DNA of 64,000 nt from Sphaerolaimus hirsutus (GCA_964036195.1 OZ038455.1:7643855-7707854); one strand, 5' to 3'. Shown: positions 22,780 through 35,063, numbered from the stretch's first letter. The notes: a model not told the origin generated them from the sequence alone. Translations and numbers: made by a program.

Positions 22780-24836
22780 GCACTCCCAGACCCTGTAAAA
22801 GATCCTGTAAAGTGTCAAATGTCATGCAAAGTGTAAAAGACCATGTAAAAGACCCTGTAAAGTGTCATGTGTCATGCAAAAAGATAAAAATCACATAAAA
22901 AAATAATAAAATAATGACATTGTCAGATATTTTACGTTTTTACTAATTTTACTAGTTTCCGTTTTTTCTCACTAATTACACCACTCGTCGGATTGCTGCG
23001 GCAGAGAATTGGAGTTTCCGGTCCCAATGCACTAAATGCATGTTAATTAATTAATTGGTTGTTTTTATGGTACGGGGATTTTTACACGCAATTCAGGAAC
23101 AGCACCAGTACCCCTTGAGGTCCTGGCAAGTTCCCGAGGACGGACACGTCAACTTACCAACCCTTTTCGTGATTACAGCTGTTGTTTTTGTTTCAGTTAA
23201 TTGTTAATTAAGCCCAGAATTAAACTGTAAATAATTCAATTGAAATCAAAGCAGTTAGTAATGCTTCAGGGGGACCAAGTTGGTTTCACAGGAACTTTAT
23301 TTAGCGAAAGTCGGAGTCAATTTACAATAGCACAAATGAGTTGTAAACCTCTAGTGGGTGCAAAAGCTGCAAAATCAGCCTGTTTTATAATCACTGAAAC
23401 CTTACCATAATACAAATGAATACTGAACCTCAAGACATAACAAATGACCATAATTAAAATAATGTAAGGCAAAAATTTGATCACTGGAAAATGAGTAACT
23501 TGACATAAAATAAGGCACATAAATAGATAGTTGTCGGATAAGTGACAATAAACCTAAATGAATGACTAAGAATGAAAACGTAAATATAATTAACATATTG
23601 CACTAATTAACACTGCGGGGAGTGTCATAAACTGGGCTTCTATTCACTAATTACAGTACAATTGGAACAGGTGGCGTGTCACTATGTTATCACCTCGCGC
23701 AATTTTAGGTGAAATATTTTCACAGCCCACCCGACCAAGGTCACTGAAAAATATGTCTCGCGGGGTTTGTTCAAGGTTGTTTCATTGCCAGGTAAGGGGT
23801 TGGAACTTCAGGCATGGACACGCTCTACAATGACACTAGCACTTTTGATTTCACCAGATCACCCTAGGTGATGGGAAATAATTATTTGGCACCGCTGTGC
23901 TTTTCACTTCATGCTGTGCTCTGCATGTGTTGTGTGTGCGCACTTAACAAAAAAGTTGGTTTTGAGCCACTTTCCTGCCCATTACCCAATCCTAAATAAA
24001 AATGCACCTGGTCGGGGGGAAATTTCCGAATGTTATCTCTTGGGGCGCTAAAGTGTGTTAACAAAGTGCACACCTTTTTCACTTAGCAAGAATTTTCAAA
24101 ACCTTTCTAGCCCATTTTCAGACACTACACCTTTTGAATAAGAATGCAAAATAATCGAAAATGGAACTCAGAATAACTGTCGACGTAAAAACAAAAACGA
24201 AGATGATCAATTCAATTTATTCTATCTAAGTAAATGCATGTCAAAACTAATTTGATTATACATAAAAAATGAAATGCGTGGGGGTAATAATGTAATTAAC
24301 GGAAAAATAATAATTATGTTTCATGGCCGCAACAGTTCCATTCAGGCATACCGTCCTGGGTCTGCAGCCTCGTTGGCAGAGTAGCAGTGCACAGCAAACT
24401 TCGCGTTCACTGTGACTTCCCTGTGCACCATGTGTCTTCATTCGGTTGCACATGGTCATTTTTGAGTTGTCAGGTTGTCTGCACAAAAGTGTCATTACGT
24501 TTTTTCGCATGGTTGACTAGCCATATTTCTACCTACAACATGGGATATGGCAGCTGGCCAAAAGTTCAAATTTGTTCTATAAACGAGTTGAAAATAGCTA
24601 AAATATACTAAAAATACTAACGATCCAACTCCGACTTCGATCATTCATTATATCGTTCATTGATGTTATTTTGCAAATTTTGGCTGGCTGCCAAGTCCCA
24701 TATTGTTCTTTTATCTTTCATTTTTGACCATGACACATGACACTTTACAGGGTCTTTTAGGCTATTTACACAGGTCCCAGCCCAGGCCAAAAATAAGAAT
24801 TTTCAAAAGTCTTAGTTGGCATGTATTGGTTGTCTG

Positions 24837-25677
24837 TAGTGATGGAAAAGCGCCAGAAAAAATGGCGCCAGGCGCCAAGGGCGCCATGGCGCCATTCGGA
24901 AAGTGGGCGCCAAGCGCCAAGGGCGCCACAGAAAAAGGGCGCCAGGCGCCAAGGGCGCCATGGCGCCATTCGGAAAGTGGGCGCCAAGCGCCAAGGGCGC
25001 CACAGAAAAAGGGCGCCAGGCGCCAAGGGCGCCAGGAAAAATAAGTGCCTACAACACCCTGCTTGTGCTAAAAATGTTGCTACAGCACCGTGGTACACGC
25101 ATTCACGTCTTAATTCACGTTCTTTAGGATGTAATGAACAAAAACACATCTGGCAACAAAAAAAATTTCAATAAAATCCACATGACGAATTCCAAACACA
25201 ATGGAAATTGTCATTTGATAACAATCCATTCACTTCAAATAGGCTTTTCCAATCAATATTTCTCTGAAATGGACAAAAACGGAATTGCAACGATTCATTC
25301 TTGTCTTCTGATCCGTCCGACACATCTAATGAAACGTTGGACAAAAGATTTCCACCGACTCACACCACTTCGTCCATTTTTCTGACGAATTTAGATCATC
25401 CACAGATGCATTTTTCATTATTTTTTTCATTTACACAGCACTCACCTTGAAACCCTGCTGGCGCCTTTTTGGCGCCCTTTTAAAGCAGGGCGCCAGGCGC
25501 CAAAGCGCCACGGAAAAAGGGCGCCAAGCGACAAGGGCGCCATGGCGCCTTACAGTATGTGGGCGCCAGGCGCCAAGGGCGCCACAGAAAAAGGGCGCCA
25601 AGCGCCAATGGCGCCATGCCGCGTCGCCCTTTGGCGCCCTCAAATGGTGCCAGCGCCATGGCGCCATTCCATCACTA
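24837..25677. mobile_element. hAT-like element, TAGTGATGGAA termini, TSD GTTGTCTG
   Basis: A perfect 8-bp duplication (24829-24836, 25678-25685) flanks TAGTGATGGAA...TTCCATCACTA. Both sides (24846-25035, 25450-25670) are arrays of GGCGCCAAGGGCGCC-type units, much richer in GC than the neighbourhood. The middle, 25040-25440, is AT-rich. Confidence 0.9.
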
Positions 25678-25984
25678 GTTGTCTGCATGTTACTTAGGTG
25701 AATTATCACCAAATTAGCATGCACAACAATTTTGCAAGACGGTTGCACACACCCATGCACATTTTTTTGGGGTGTGTGTAAATTTATTTCAATTTGGCTC
25801 AAATTTGGCATGCATGTGAGGCATCTAGTTCCGAATGTCGGTGAAGACCAAAGTGTAAAAAAATGAGTTAAGTGCGGATCTGTGATAAGTGCACTTATTT
25901 CTTCATGATAGCAAAAGCATTTTTTCAATATCTTATACTGTTCCCGAGATATATATATGCCGTTTTTTAGAGAAAAAAAAACAA

Positions 25985-26300
25985 AAAAAATCATCCGAAA
26001 CAGGGTATCTCCACCCTCAAATTGGAAAAAATTCACTCGAAGCAGGGTATCTCCACCAACGGAAAAAATCATCCGAATTACGGTATAGATTTGAAGCAAA
26101 CAGTCCAAATTCCCATACAAAACAGAAAAAATCATCCGAATTACGGTTAGCATTTGCAAAAATCACCGATTTTTTGGAAAATATATATAAATATATCACT
26201 CCAATATTGGAAAAAATATAAATATATATAAATCACTCTAGGTCTCCAGAAAATATAATTAAATTACTGAAAAAATAACTCTAAGCTCGAAAAAATCTCA
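25985..26300 (+). repeat. Short repeats, left partner of 28750-29130
   Basis: Several copies of AAATCATCCGAAACAGGGTA and TATCTCCACC; the complement-ordered block at 28750-29130 is its inverted partner in the foldback. AT-rich ATATATAAATAT runs follow. Confidence 0.7.
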
Positions 26301-27472
26301 AAAAATCACTTGCGCTTTATTTCAATTTCAAGCAATTTTCTGGGCTTTATTTACCATTTGTAAGCACAAAAAATGTACTAATATACCACAGTCCATTTAT
26401 TTTCATTCCACAAGTGAAAACATCAAGCAAATATCACAGAAAAATTCAACCTTCAGTTCAACCTCAATGAAAACTTCAAAAATATTTTTCACTGCAAATA
26501 TTTAGCACTCAACCTATAGCGCCTGGTTGTGGCAATGGATGTTTGACTAAATAGGTGCTCATGCTCAGCACTTTTTCAATAATGATGTGCTGTGAAAACT
26601 CATTTTTGGACACATGGCTACACTTTGGCAACATTGTGATGACACTAGTGGCACTGGTGACACCATGGTGACAGTTTTCCACAATTGTTCCCCATATTTG
26701 AAAACAGCTCACATTGGTTTATGTCACCAAGCATTGTTGGTTTTCAAAAATGGTAAACTGAGTATTCAATTAATGTAGATAAATTTTGATCAAATCAAAT
26801 TGGTATTTTTTGATTCAAAGTCATGTTTTATTTCAGAAAAGTATGTTATAAGATAGAGAGATGCTTTATACCTAAAAGATAGCCATAGAATTCATAGCAC
26901 AATGACATAAATAAAAAGTTACTAAAACAGTTTACATTTTTGTCACATAAAAAATGAAAACTAATTGATGGTGATGTCACCATTTGTCATCATTTGAGTT
27001 TTGTAATCAAACTAGTGATTTGCCAACACCACCCACCAAAATTCATGCCATTTGTGAAAACTGAACATACCAGGTGGCACATGTCAGATGCACAGTTTCA
27101 ATCTGCTCCCAACATGTCAATTTTTAATGAAAAGTGCTGAAATTTGGTATATCAGTAGATAAATGTACCCCATTTAGTATGTTAAGAGCACACATTCATA
27201 TCGCTAAATTTTCACATACATCAAACCATATGAAAGAACGTCACTCCACCGAACCACCACCATTATCGCAATATGACAATACCCAAATGATTAAGCATTT
27301 CACCCACAACACATGCTAGGCAAAATTTCATTGAATTGCTGGACCATCAGATGCTTCAACTGCTTGATGTCCATCATTTTGGGCAACTGTGGACTGTGGA
27401 CCTTCTCCTTCACATAACTCCAAAGGAAAACATCCATTCAATGTGCTACATGTTCCAACATAAAAATCTTGC
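26301..27472. other. Foldback interior; inverted arm at 27075-27210
   Basis: No gene. The sequence around CCCCATTTAGTATGTTAAGA (27168-) is inverted at 27900-28030, so the CCGTAT MITE between them sits at the local axis. Confidence 0.6.
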
Positions 27473-27899
27473 TACTGTATTTCCTCAAAATACCCCCCCT
27501 CGTTTGACCCCCCTCCCCTTTCGAGACCACTATGAAACAATCACTCCCCCTCGAAATACCCCCCCCCCCAAATTGAGTGTAAAGAGAACGTACATGAAAA
27601 TTCTGTAGTTTGTGTTCTGTGTAGTGCAGAACAGACGTTAAAACAATGTAGGAATCACGTTAGAACAGTGTTTATACCATCTACGTACTAATATTAGTCT
27701 ACAGGAGTCTTTACATGTCAGTTATTGATGGATTTTTCTACCCCAGCGCACATCACAAACAACGATTTTGTAGTAGGATTTCAGAAAAGTTTTTGTGAAA
27801 TAATACCCCCTCAAAATACCCCCCCCTCGTTTACCCCCCCCCCTCTCGGGAGCACTATGAAACAATCACCCCAGGGGGGTATTTTGAGGAAATACGGTA
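27473..27899. mobile_element. TA-flanked CCGTAT-family MITE
   Basis: TACTGTATTTCCTCAAAATA...TATTTTGAGGAAATACGGTA with TA borders. C-runs separate CCTCGAAATACC motifs. The internal ATTGAGTGTAAAGAGAACGT also occurs in the copy starting at 63716. Confidence 0.8.
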
Positions 27900-28313
27900 T
27901 ATGAATGTGTGCTATTAACATACTAAATGGGGTGCATTTATCTACTGCCATACCAAATTTGAACAGGTTTCATTTAAAATTGACTTGTTGAGAGCAGATT
28001 GAAACTGTGTGCCTGACGTGCACCACCCTGTATATAGCTTTCAATAGTGGAAACATGTCACCATTTTTGGCCATTTCAGTTTTCAAAAAAGTCAGGGTGA
28101 AAACTAGTGTGTAGGCACAATATTTACCTACTTCAAATACAATTTTAACCCAATAATGCTCTACATGAACAGAGAGATTTTCTGGAGAAAATAACTTGCA
28201 AATTTATCTTGCACAGATTACATGTTTTAGTCATAAAGCGCAATAATTGCACCACAATGTATCAAGTATGAGTGATTTTCTCAGTGATTTTTTTCAAATT
28301 TAAAAAATATATA

Positions 28314-28743
28314 TACCGTATTACCTCGAAATACCCCCAGGGGGTTTATTATTTCGCCAGCAAAATTTGAGGGGGGGATAATTCGAGGGGGGGGTTTATT
28401 CGAGGGGGGGGTCTATTATTTCGCCAGAAATTTTCGGAAATTCCCCATACGCAGACGTGGAAAAATCGAACAATCACATAGATTTATATGTGTTTATAGG
28501 CATATATTACTGTATATACACAAAAACCCTTCCCTAACATCACTTAATCATCAGTGTTAACGTGTGTACTGCATAGTACAGATCACAAACTGCGGTATTC
28601 GTCATGTACGTTCACGTTACACTAAATTGTAGGGGGGGGTATTTTGAGGGGGGGGTTTATTATTTCCTCAGCCGAAATTTAGGGGGGGTATTTCGAGGGG
28701 GGGGTTAATTCAAGGGGGGGGGATAATTCGAGGTAATACGGTA
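28314..28743. mobile_element. TA-flanked CCGTAT-family MITE
   Basis: TACCGTATTACCTCGAAATA at the left and AATTCGAGGTAATACGGTA at the right, TA on each side. G-runs with TTATTATTTCG repeats fill it. Confidence 0.85.
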
Positions 28744-28749
28744 AATATA

Positions 28750-29130
28750 TCACTCAGAATTTGGAAAAAATATAAATATATATAAATCACGGGTTATTTA
28801 TATTTATTGTGATTTTCGAAAATATAAATCACGGGTTATTTTTCGAATGCTAATTACGGTATAGAATTCCAAACCAGTTTTTTGAGAAAAATCATCCGAA
28901 ACAGGGTATCTCCAAAAAAATCTTTGTCGGCAACTGGGTATCTCCAAAAAGTCTTTGTCCGAAACAGGGTATCTCACTGCTCTCAGGGTAAGAAATTTGC
29001 TCTTAAGTGGGGCCAGCAGAATGGCAGCACCACCACCCAGTTGATCGATCCCATGGACTAAGTGGAGATAATCTGTTTCGAGTGAATTTTTTGAAAAAAA
29101 TCACTTGAAACAGGGTATCTCCACTGAATC
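28750..29130 (-). repeat. Right partner of the CATCCGAAACAGGG repeats
   Basis: Inverted relative to 25985-26300; CCGAAACAGGGTATCTCC recurs several times. Confidence 0.65.
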
Positions 29131-29399
29131 TGCTGACCTGCTATCTATCGAATCATCATTCATCATATACGTATATATCATATCGAATCATCATCATAAC
29201 TATATACGCTGGCCGCAGGGTTTAAAATATGGAAAATGTAGACAATTTCATAAGCTTTTCAAAAAGTCTTGGGCAAGACTTGTCACTTTAAAGTTGCACG
29301 CTCGGGCCAACTTTGAATTTTCAAATGCAATTTTGGAAAAACCTGAAATGATGGAGATACCGACATTCAGAACTAGATGCCTCATGTACTCCTTTCGCA

Positions 29400-29560
29400 T
29401 GCAAATTTTTAGTCCCCTGCCAGGGACAAATGTCCCCAGTCGGGGACCAAAATTGTTTGTTTAATGAAAAAAATTTTTCTCACTGGGGACGTTTGACCCC
29501 GGTCGGGGCCATTTTGACATTGCCGGGGACTGGTCCCCGGCAGGATTTTGATCACTATAC
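29400..29560. repeat. GGGGAC-rich inverted motif of the foldback family
   Basis: Contains GTCCCCAGTCGGGGACC, GGGGACGTTTGACCCCGGTC and GCCGGGGACTGGTCCCCGGC. The same motif set lies at 45960-46190, 51160-51385 and 62090-62335, so it is a shared module of these foldback elements. Confidence 0.75.
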
Positions 29561-29889
29561 AAAAATACAGTGATTGATGAAAATTAAAGTGTAAATAAAA
29601 TAGGATTCACTAATTGCCCTGAGCTGAAATTTAGCATATGAAGGGTGTGCTTCTAAAAGTACCAATCTACAAAAAATCGATTTCGAGATAATCGCAATTG
29701 AAAGTTTGGAGTATGCAATACCCATACACGGGTATTGGGTATGGGAATTTTGGGTATGGGTATTTCAGCCATATTGTTGGGTATCCACATGCATGGGTAT
29801 AATCATTGATTATACACATAACACTAGCTATATAAAATTTAGTGAATTATATTTTTGTAGTACAGTACATTTTAAAGGAACAAATTGGT

Positions 29890-30085
29890 AATAGCATGTA
29901 GATCAGTATTTTTTAAAGCACAAAATCAGACAGCCGTAGATCGGTACTTTTAGAAGCACAAAAAATAATGTGCAGATCGGTACATTTAAAAAAACAATTT
30001 TGAAAAAAGTGTGTAGATCGGTACTTTTAAAGACACAAAAGCTGAAAAAGCTTGTAGATCGGTACTTTTAAAATTACAAAAACTG
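29890..30085. repeat. Tandem repeat of GTAGATCGGTACTTTTAAA, ~5 copies
   Basis: Units of 35-45 bases. A single copy next to GAAGCACACCCTTCATAT at 31690-31725 is in opposite context, part of the foldback symmetry. CCCATAC/GGGTATTGG repeats precede it at 29715-29800. Confidence 0.7.
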
Positions 30086-30154
30086 AATTTTGCAATTTTT
30101 TACCTTTTTTCGACCCCCCATATCTCAAAATTGAATTTCGCACCCCCCACATTA

Positions 30155-30365
30155 TATACAGGGGTGGGCATCTTCAGTTACCGCTGGGAAAATGCGATAG
30201 ATTGAGCTACGGTTGAGCTATCAGAATGAAATTTTAACACAATGGAGTAGACTCCATAGGACACCTATTCTGAAGTTTGCAACCCAAACGGCCACATTTT
30301 GGGTGAGTTGTGGAACACACGGTTTTTAGTGTAATTTTGTGACTTGGCGTCACCCATAGGATAAA
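30155..30365 (+). repeat. Inverted pair with 31435-31630
   Basis: GAGTAGACTCCATAGGACAC and GCAACCCAAACGGCCACA recur inverted at 31435-31630. The pair encloses the next element. Confidence 0.8.
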
Positions 30366-30398
30366 TCGAGGGTGGCATTTGAGGGGGGGGGGCATAGG

Positions 30399-31302
30399 TA
30401 GTGATGTTAAAGGCACCGGGAAAAATGGCACCGCACCGCACCGGCACCTTTGCCGACGCATGCAAAGGGCACCTGGCACCCTGGGGCACCGGCCAGAAAA
30501 TGGCACCGCACCGCACCAGCACCGGTGCCTTTTGAAAAAAATGGCACCGGCACCGAAAGGCACCGCACCGGGCTGGCATTTCTGAAGTACATATCGGGCA
30601 GTTTCTCAGTGGTCTCACCTTTGGAAGTGCATATTTCCATGAATTTGCAACCGATTTTGATGGTTGAGCACTTTAAATGATCAGAATGATGTGGCAATCA
30701 CTTTTATGAAGCAATTACAATGATTACAAATGAAGGATAAAATATTTAATTCACTGCAATGTCCATTGCCACTTTTGTCTACTGATCGGAGTCGTTGCTG
30801 TACAGAGAATGGAACTATCTCTGTCGTAAACTGACAACAAATTTTGAACAAACAAGCAAGATAAATATAAAATATCAAAATGATTCAAAATTCAACAAAA
30901 ATTTAGATTCGCTCATCAGAACACGTATCGGGTATAATGGATTTCACAGTAGGTATATTTATTTGATGGGAGGTTTACAAAATAGGCAAAAACGGTTGGG
31001 TAAATATATCGCTGTTTTTTGAAATATGAATAAGCACATACTATGGACAAAATTGCACAGCACATGAAGCCTTGGCCGGTGCCTTTCCCGGTGCCTTTTA
31101 CTTTGGCCCTGGTGCTAGCACCTTTGGCACCGGCAAAAAAATGGCACCGCACCGCACCGGCACCGGTGCTATTCTGAAAAAAATGGCACCGGCACCGGCA
31201 TGGCACCCCTGAAGATTGCAATGGCACCGCACCAGCACCGGTGCTGGTGCCCTTCGGTGCCCAGCACCGGGGCACCGGTGCCCTGGTGCCTTTACATCAC
31301 TA
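30399..31302. mobile_element. hAT-like element, TAGTGATG termini, TSD GGCATAGG
   Basis: A perfect 8-bp duplication (30391-30398, 31303-31310) flanks TAGTGATGTTAAAGGCACCG...GGTGCCTTTACATCACTA. Both sides are GGCACCGCACCGGCACC arrays (30410-30570; 31080-31290) around an AT-rich core. It shares only the outer TAGTGATG with the element at 24837. Confidence 0.92.
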
Positions 31303-31434
31303 GGCATAGGTCGTTGGTGTCGTCCCATTCTGTCGTACATCGGCCGATTTTGATGCCCTTTGAGTATGTTGTGGTCGCGCCTACTACCAAATTCTTTTTT
31401 TACTCGAACAGTCCCCACGTCCCGAGATAAGGGG

Positions 31435-31630
31435 GGTGAAGTCACAAAATTACACTAAAAACTGTGTGTTCCACAACTCCTCCAAACTGTGGCCGTTTGG
31501 GTTGCAAACTTCAGCATAGGTGTCCTATGGAGTCTACTCTATTGTGTTAAAATTTCATTGTGATAGCTCAACTGTAGCTCAAGCTATCGCGTTTTTCCAG
31601 CGGTAACTGAAGATGCCCACCCCTGTATTT
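31435..31630 (-). repeat. Inverted pair with 30155-30365
   Basis: Reverse complement of the earlier arm; see that entry. Confidence 0.8.
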
Positions 31631-32319
31631 TTTTGAAGCGCATGTTTATGGGGACCCCAAAAATGGTCCTAACTCAAATTTGAAAAATTTGTAGATCGGT
31701 ACTTTTAGAAGCACACCCTTCATATTTATGAACTCTATAAGCGAAGGAGTACACGCATGCCAAATTTGAGCCAAATCGAAAAAATATTACACACACCCCA
31801 AAAAATATGCATGGGTGTGTGTAACCGTGTTGCAGAAATTTTGTGCATACAAATTTGGCATTAATTCACCTAATTTACATGCAATCAACTCATACACACC
31901 AATTACTGACTTTTGACAATTTTAGTTTTTTTGCCAGGGACCGGTCCCCGGCCGGGGCCTGTGTAAATAGCCGGTCTTTTACATGACACATGACATTTTA
32001 CAGGGTCTGGGAGTGGCACCAGAGACGATGCTATGAGAGACGAGCCAGAACCCTGTAAGGGCACATAAGCCAGGCTGGCGCCTTTCCATCACTAGGTGCA
32101 GGATTTGTTGCGGGCGGTGAAAATCTCATAAAAATCGCTGTCGCCCCGCTAGGGAGGGTGTGTCGGCTACATCACCCCAAATTTCATCTCGTAGCTCCCC
32201 CTATAGCGGGAGTAATGGCGTCATCAGAAGTCAGTTAAAAAGTTCAGGACTTCAAAATGTCAATGTTAGGTAGGGAAGGGACATTGCCACCTCATGAGAA
32301 TTTTCCATTTTGTGTGCAG

Positions 32320-32446
32320 TATATGCAATGAGAGAAATCAATGTATTATGACAATAATTGGGAGGATCTGTGATGACAAATTCATCTTTCCGTGCGGACT
32401 ATCATCAGATAAGTGTACCTGTGATGGATACTGCCAATCGAAAACT
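32320..32446 (+). CDS. Cys-rich exon (LDLa-like spacing), host gene
   Basis: The acceptor TTTTGTGTGCAG precedes T-ATA-TGC, and the donor AAAACT|GTATGT ends the exon at a codon boundary (phase 2 in, phase 0 out). The peptide begins ICNERNQC and ends CGLSSDKCTCDGYCQSKT. Eight cysteines in 42 residues, with 'F..PC' and 'CDGYC', recall a shortened LDL-receptor class A module, but the acidic calcium-binding end is missing. It lies on the strand of the sushi exons; the incoming phase does not match the signal-peptide exon, so at least one exon lies between or it belongs elsewhere. Confidence 0.5.
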
Positions 32447-33404
32447 GTATGTTTCATTTGGGATAGAGACGTCGATTGTGTGTTAGTTTGCTGATTTTTA
32501 CCAAAATACTGTATTTTCTCGAAATAAGTCCTGTAAGAAAAGTGACGAAATAAAAATTCCCCCCCCAATGTATAATCCCCCCTTAAGAGATTTGATCAAT
32601 TTGTTGTGCCCTATTTCAGCAAAAGTGGCACGTTATAGTGTTAATAAAGCGTTTTAGTGAGATAAGACGATAGAAACATGATTGCAAATTTTGACGAAAT
32701 AAAAATCCCTCCTTGAAAAATTCACATCTCAAATAGTTCCCTCTCAAAAAAGTATGATGAAATAATAATTGCCCAGGGGGTAATAAAAGTAACGACATAA
32801 TAATTCCCCAGTGTTTAGGTATGTACTTATATTCACAATAATTCCACCATGAAAAGGACACTATCGATAATCTAAGAAGTACAATCTGTGTAGCTAGATA
32901 TTTGCCCAAAAGCATATTGTACATGTGTTAATAGAAGAAAAAATTGAATGTGCATAAACATAAGTAAATAATGTACCGTATCACCTCGAATTAACCCCCC
33001 TCGAAATACCCCTTCAAATTTGGCTGAGGAAATAATAAACCCCCTCGAAATACCCCCCCATAAAATTTAATGTGAAGTATAGGCAGCGTAAGTGCTTGTG
33101 CGCTTGTGAATGTCACAAGCGGAATTTTTGGTGTCACAAGCAGAAATTTCACTGTCACATTGTCACATTCACAAGCATGTATTGTACAAATGAGAGTGAA
33201 AGCTCAAAATCGCTAAAATTTGCTCTATTTTGCCAATTTTCACTTTTATAATCACTTTTGTCATCTATATACATGGTTATATGCCTATTTTTAGCTAATT
33301 TTATTTATATTTATATTGCTCGATATTCCTTTATATTTATTTTAATGCCTCGATTTACCCCCCCCCCCCCCTTGAATTAACCCCCTCCCCCCACGAAATA
33401 CCCC
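32447..33404. other. Intron with CCGTAT-family remnants
   Basis: TACTGTATTTTCTCGAAATA (32507) and TACCGTATCACCTCGAATTA (32974) are left ends without intact right ends. AGGCAGCGTAAGTGCTTGTG (33083-33180) is half of the element seen whole at 41622-41788. C-runs at 33358-33405. Confidence 0.6.
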
Positions 33405-34622
33405 CAGGGGCCAGATTTAATACTCCCTACAGATTTGTAGGGTAAGGCGTACACCCGACAGATTTTTTAAAGTTTAGCCGCATCGACGCACATGCACCGA
33501 GAGCAAGGAGGTTTGTAAATTATACGAAACCATCCCTTGAGGTTGGTGATATTGCAATATGACGTATATCACTTCGATTTTGGCCCGGAAATCACGATTT
33601 CGTCATTTCTTGGTCGTCTGCCAATTCGTTTTTTATTTTATTTTGTTGGGCGGGTTACTCGCATAAGTCGCGCTTTTGTACGCTCGTGCATGCATTTCTT
33701 TCTTGTCGCTGCCCTCNNNNNNNNNNNNNNNNNNNNNNNNNNNNNNNNNNNNNNNNNNNNNNNNNNNNNNNNNNNNNNNNNNNNNNNNNNNNNNNNNNNN
33801 NNNNNNNNNNNNNNNNNNNNNNNNNNNNNNNNNNNNNNNNNNNNNNNNNNNNNNNNNNNNNNNNNNNNNNNNNNNNNNNNNNNNNNNNNNNNNNNNNNNN
33901 NNNNNNNNNNNNNNNNTCGTTTTCCGGCAGAAAATTTTTTTTTACCTTTCCGTTTTCCGTTTTCCGTAAAGTGAAAAAATTTTACCTTTCCGTTTTTTGT
34001 TTTCCGTAAAAAAAGATTTTTGACACCCTAGGTAAAACGGAAACAGAAAGGTAAAAATTTTTCAGCCGGAAAACGAAAAAATGGGCTGGAAAAACGGAAA
34101 CGGAAAGGTAAAAAATTTTCAGCTGCCGGAAAACGGAAAACGGAAAGGTAAAGTTTTTTCGGCTGCCGGAAAATGGAAAATGGAAAGGTGAAAATTTTTC
34201 GGCTGCTGGAAAATGGAGAACGGAAAGGTAAAAAATTTTCCTGCGGAAAGGCGGAAACAAAAAACGGAAACGGAAATTTGACACCCTAATAGTCCCATGC
34301 GCACTACTCAGTTTTCACTGCCCTACAGCTGAAACGAGGGCAGTGGAAATAAAGGAATGCATGCATGAGCATACAGAATCGCGAGTAATGAGCCCAACAA
34401 AATCGAAAAAAGAAGAGTTGGCCAACGACCAAAAATGACAAAATCATGATTTCTCGGCCAAAAGTAAAACACGTCATATTGCAATATCGGCAACGTCGAG
34501 GCAAACTTTCATGTATTTCACAAACTGCTTTGCTCTCAGTGTGTGTGCGTCAACCTAGCGAAACGTGGAAGATTTAGCGGGCACACGCCCTACCCTACAA
34601 TATCTGCAGGGAGAATAAAATC
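33405..34622. mobile_element. Foldback element with ~300-bp arms, containing the N gap
   Basis: Arms 33405-33716 and about 34290-34622 are imperfect inverted copies (ATTGCAATATGACGT in both; ends CTCCCTACAGATTTGTAGGG and CCCTACAATATCTGCAGGGAG). Between them lie 200 N (33717-33916) and pieces of the TAGGGTGTCAAA family (33917-34288). The gap has a round length, so its true size is unknown. Confidence 0.7.
33917..34288. mobile_element. Rearranged ends of a TAGGGTGTCAAA-family element
   Basis: A left end in minus orientation (TTTTTGACACCCTA, ending 34031) directly abuts a right-end segment in plus orientation ending AATTTGACACCCTA at 34288. CGGAAAACGGAAAGGTAAAA arrays fill both. Either two ends of different copies are joined or the assembly collapsed at the gap. 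Confidence 0.6.
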
Positions 34623-34670
34623 TTTTTACTGGCACTTTTGCATCACAACACCATCACTCTCGCACTACAG

Positions 34671-34795
34671 TGTGTGACGCTGAAGATTTGACAGATAAAA
34701 ATAGATATGGTGACAAAAGAAAAGTCGACAGTGTTGGATCAGACTTGAATGATGGCCTTGAATATGATTATGGTGGTGGTGGACCAAAGTTGAAG
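34671..34795 (+). CDS. Sushi/CCP gene exon: first half-domain
   Basis: The acceptor CGCACTACAG|TGTGTGAC (phase 1) and donor TTGAAG|GTAATT (phase 0) bound a frame starting C-D-A-E-D-L-T and running through DSVGSDLNDGLEYDYGGGG to KLK. The next exon (36942) continues in phase with AGAYAVLVCEDGYVF, giving the Cys1...(V)xC(xx)GY spacing of a CCP module. The glycine/aspartate insert makes the Cys1-Cys2 loop longer than the usual 25-35 residues. CCP modules mediate extracellular protein-protein binding. Confidence 0.6.
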
Positions 34796-35063
34796 GTAAT
34801 TGTCTAAATTTATTTGATGGTTTCTATTTTCACTAAATTTTCAGAGGGTTCAGAATCCAGAAATTTTAATTATCTGGAAATCCTGGCCACCCTGATTGAG
34901 TACTGATGCTAATGTTACCCTCTAAAAATAAAACCCTTTATGTGACACATAAATTAATGCGGATTAAATATTTACTGTGTTCTCCAAAACACCTTGGGTA
35001 AGATTTAATGCGTGAGTGCCCTATTAAATACATGCCTGACTAAAAAAATTTAAGTAGCTGTGA

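Larger units (their letters stand above)
24760..31972. mobile_element. 7.2-kb palindromic foldback element, TSD GGTCTTTTA (MULE-like)
   Basis: A perfect 9-bp duplication (24751-24759, 31973-31981) flanks GGCTATTTACACAGG...CCTGTGTAAATAGCC. Inverted arm pairs are visible: 25690-25830 with 29340-29400 and 31740-31880; 25985-26300 with 28750-29130; 27075-27210 with 27900-28030. Nested inside are two TAGTGATG elements, two CCGTAT MITEs and an inverted pair at 30155/31630. A 9-bp duplication with very long inverted arms fits Mutator-like foldbacks. No transposase seen. Confidence 0.8.
22780..32018. mobile_element. GACCCTGTAAAA-family element split by a 7.2-kb foldback
   Basis: The left end GCACTCCCAGACCCTGTAAA (22780) and the right end TTTTACAGGGTCTGGGAGTGGC (to 32018) are inverted. 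Ends carry GTAAAGTGTCA and TGTCATGTAAAAGACC repeats. Other copies lie at 47455-47825 and 48170-48660, with mirror copies at 53880-54360 and 54725-55100. The element at 24760-31972 is inserted into its right sub-terminal repeat. The interior 22920-24700 is AT-rich and unassigned; a Cys-rich minus-strand frame at 24256-24510 is not convincing. Confidence 0.6.

Noticed and set aside
24256-24510. Cys-rich minus-strand frame as a gene
   Set aside because: No domain pattern, no convincing splice sites, sits inside a transposon.
24703-25174. Frames of 110-127 codons rich in Ala/Arg/Gly
   Set aside because: Translation of GGCGCC arrays in all frames.
33537-34009. Frames containing runs of X
   Set aside because: They cross the 200-base N gap and CGGAAAAC arrays.
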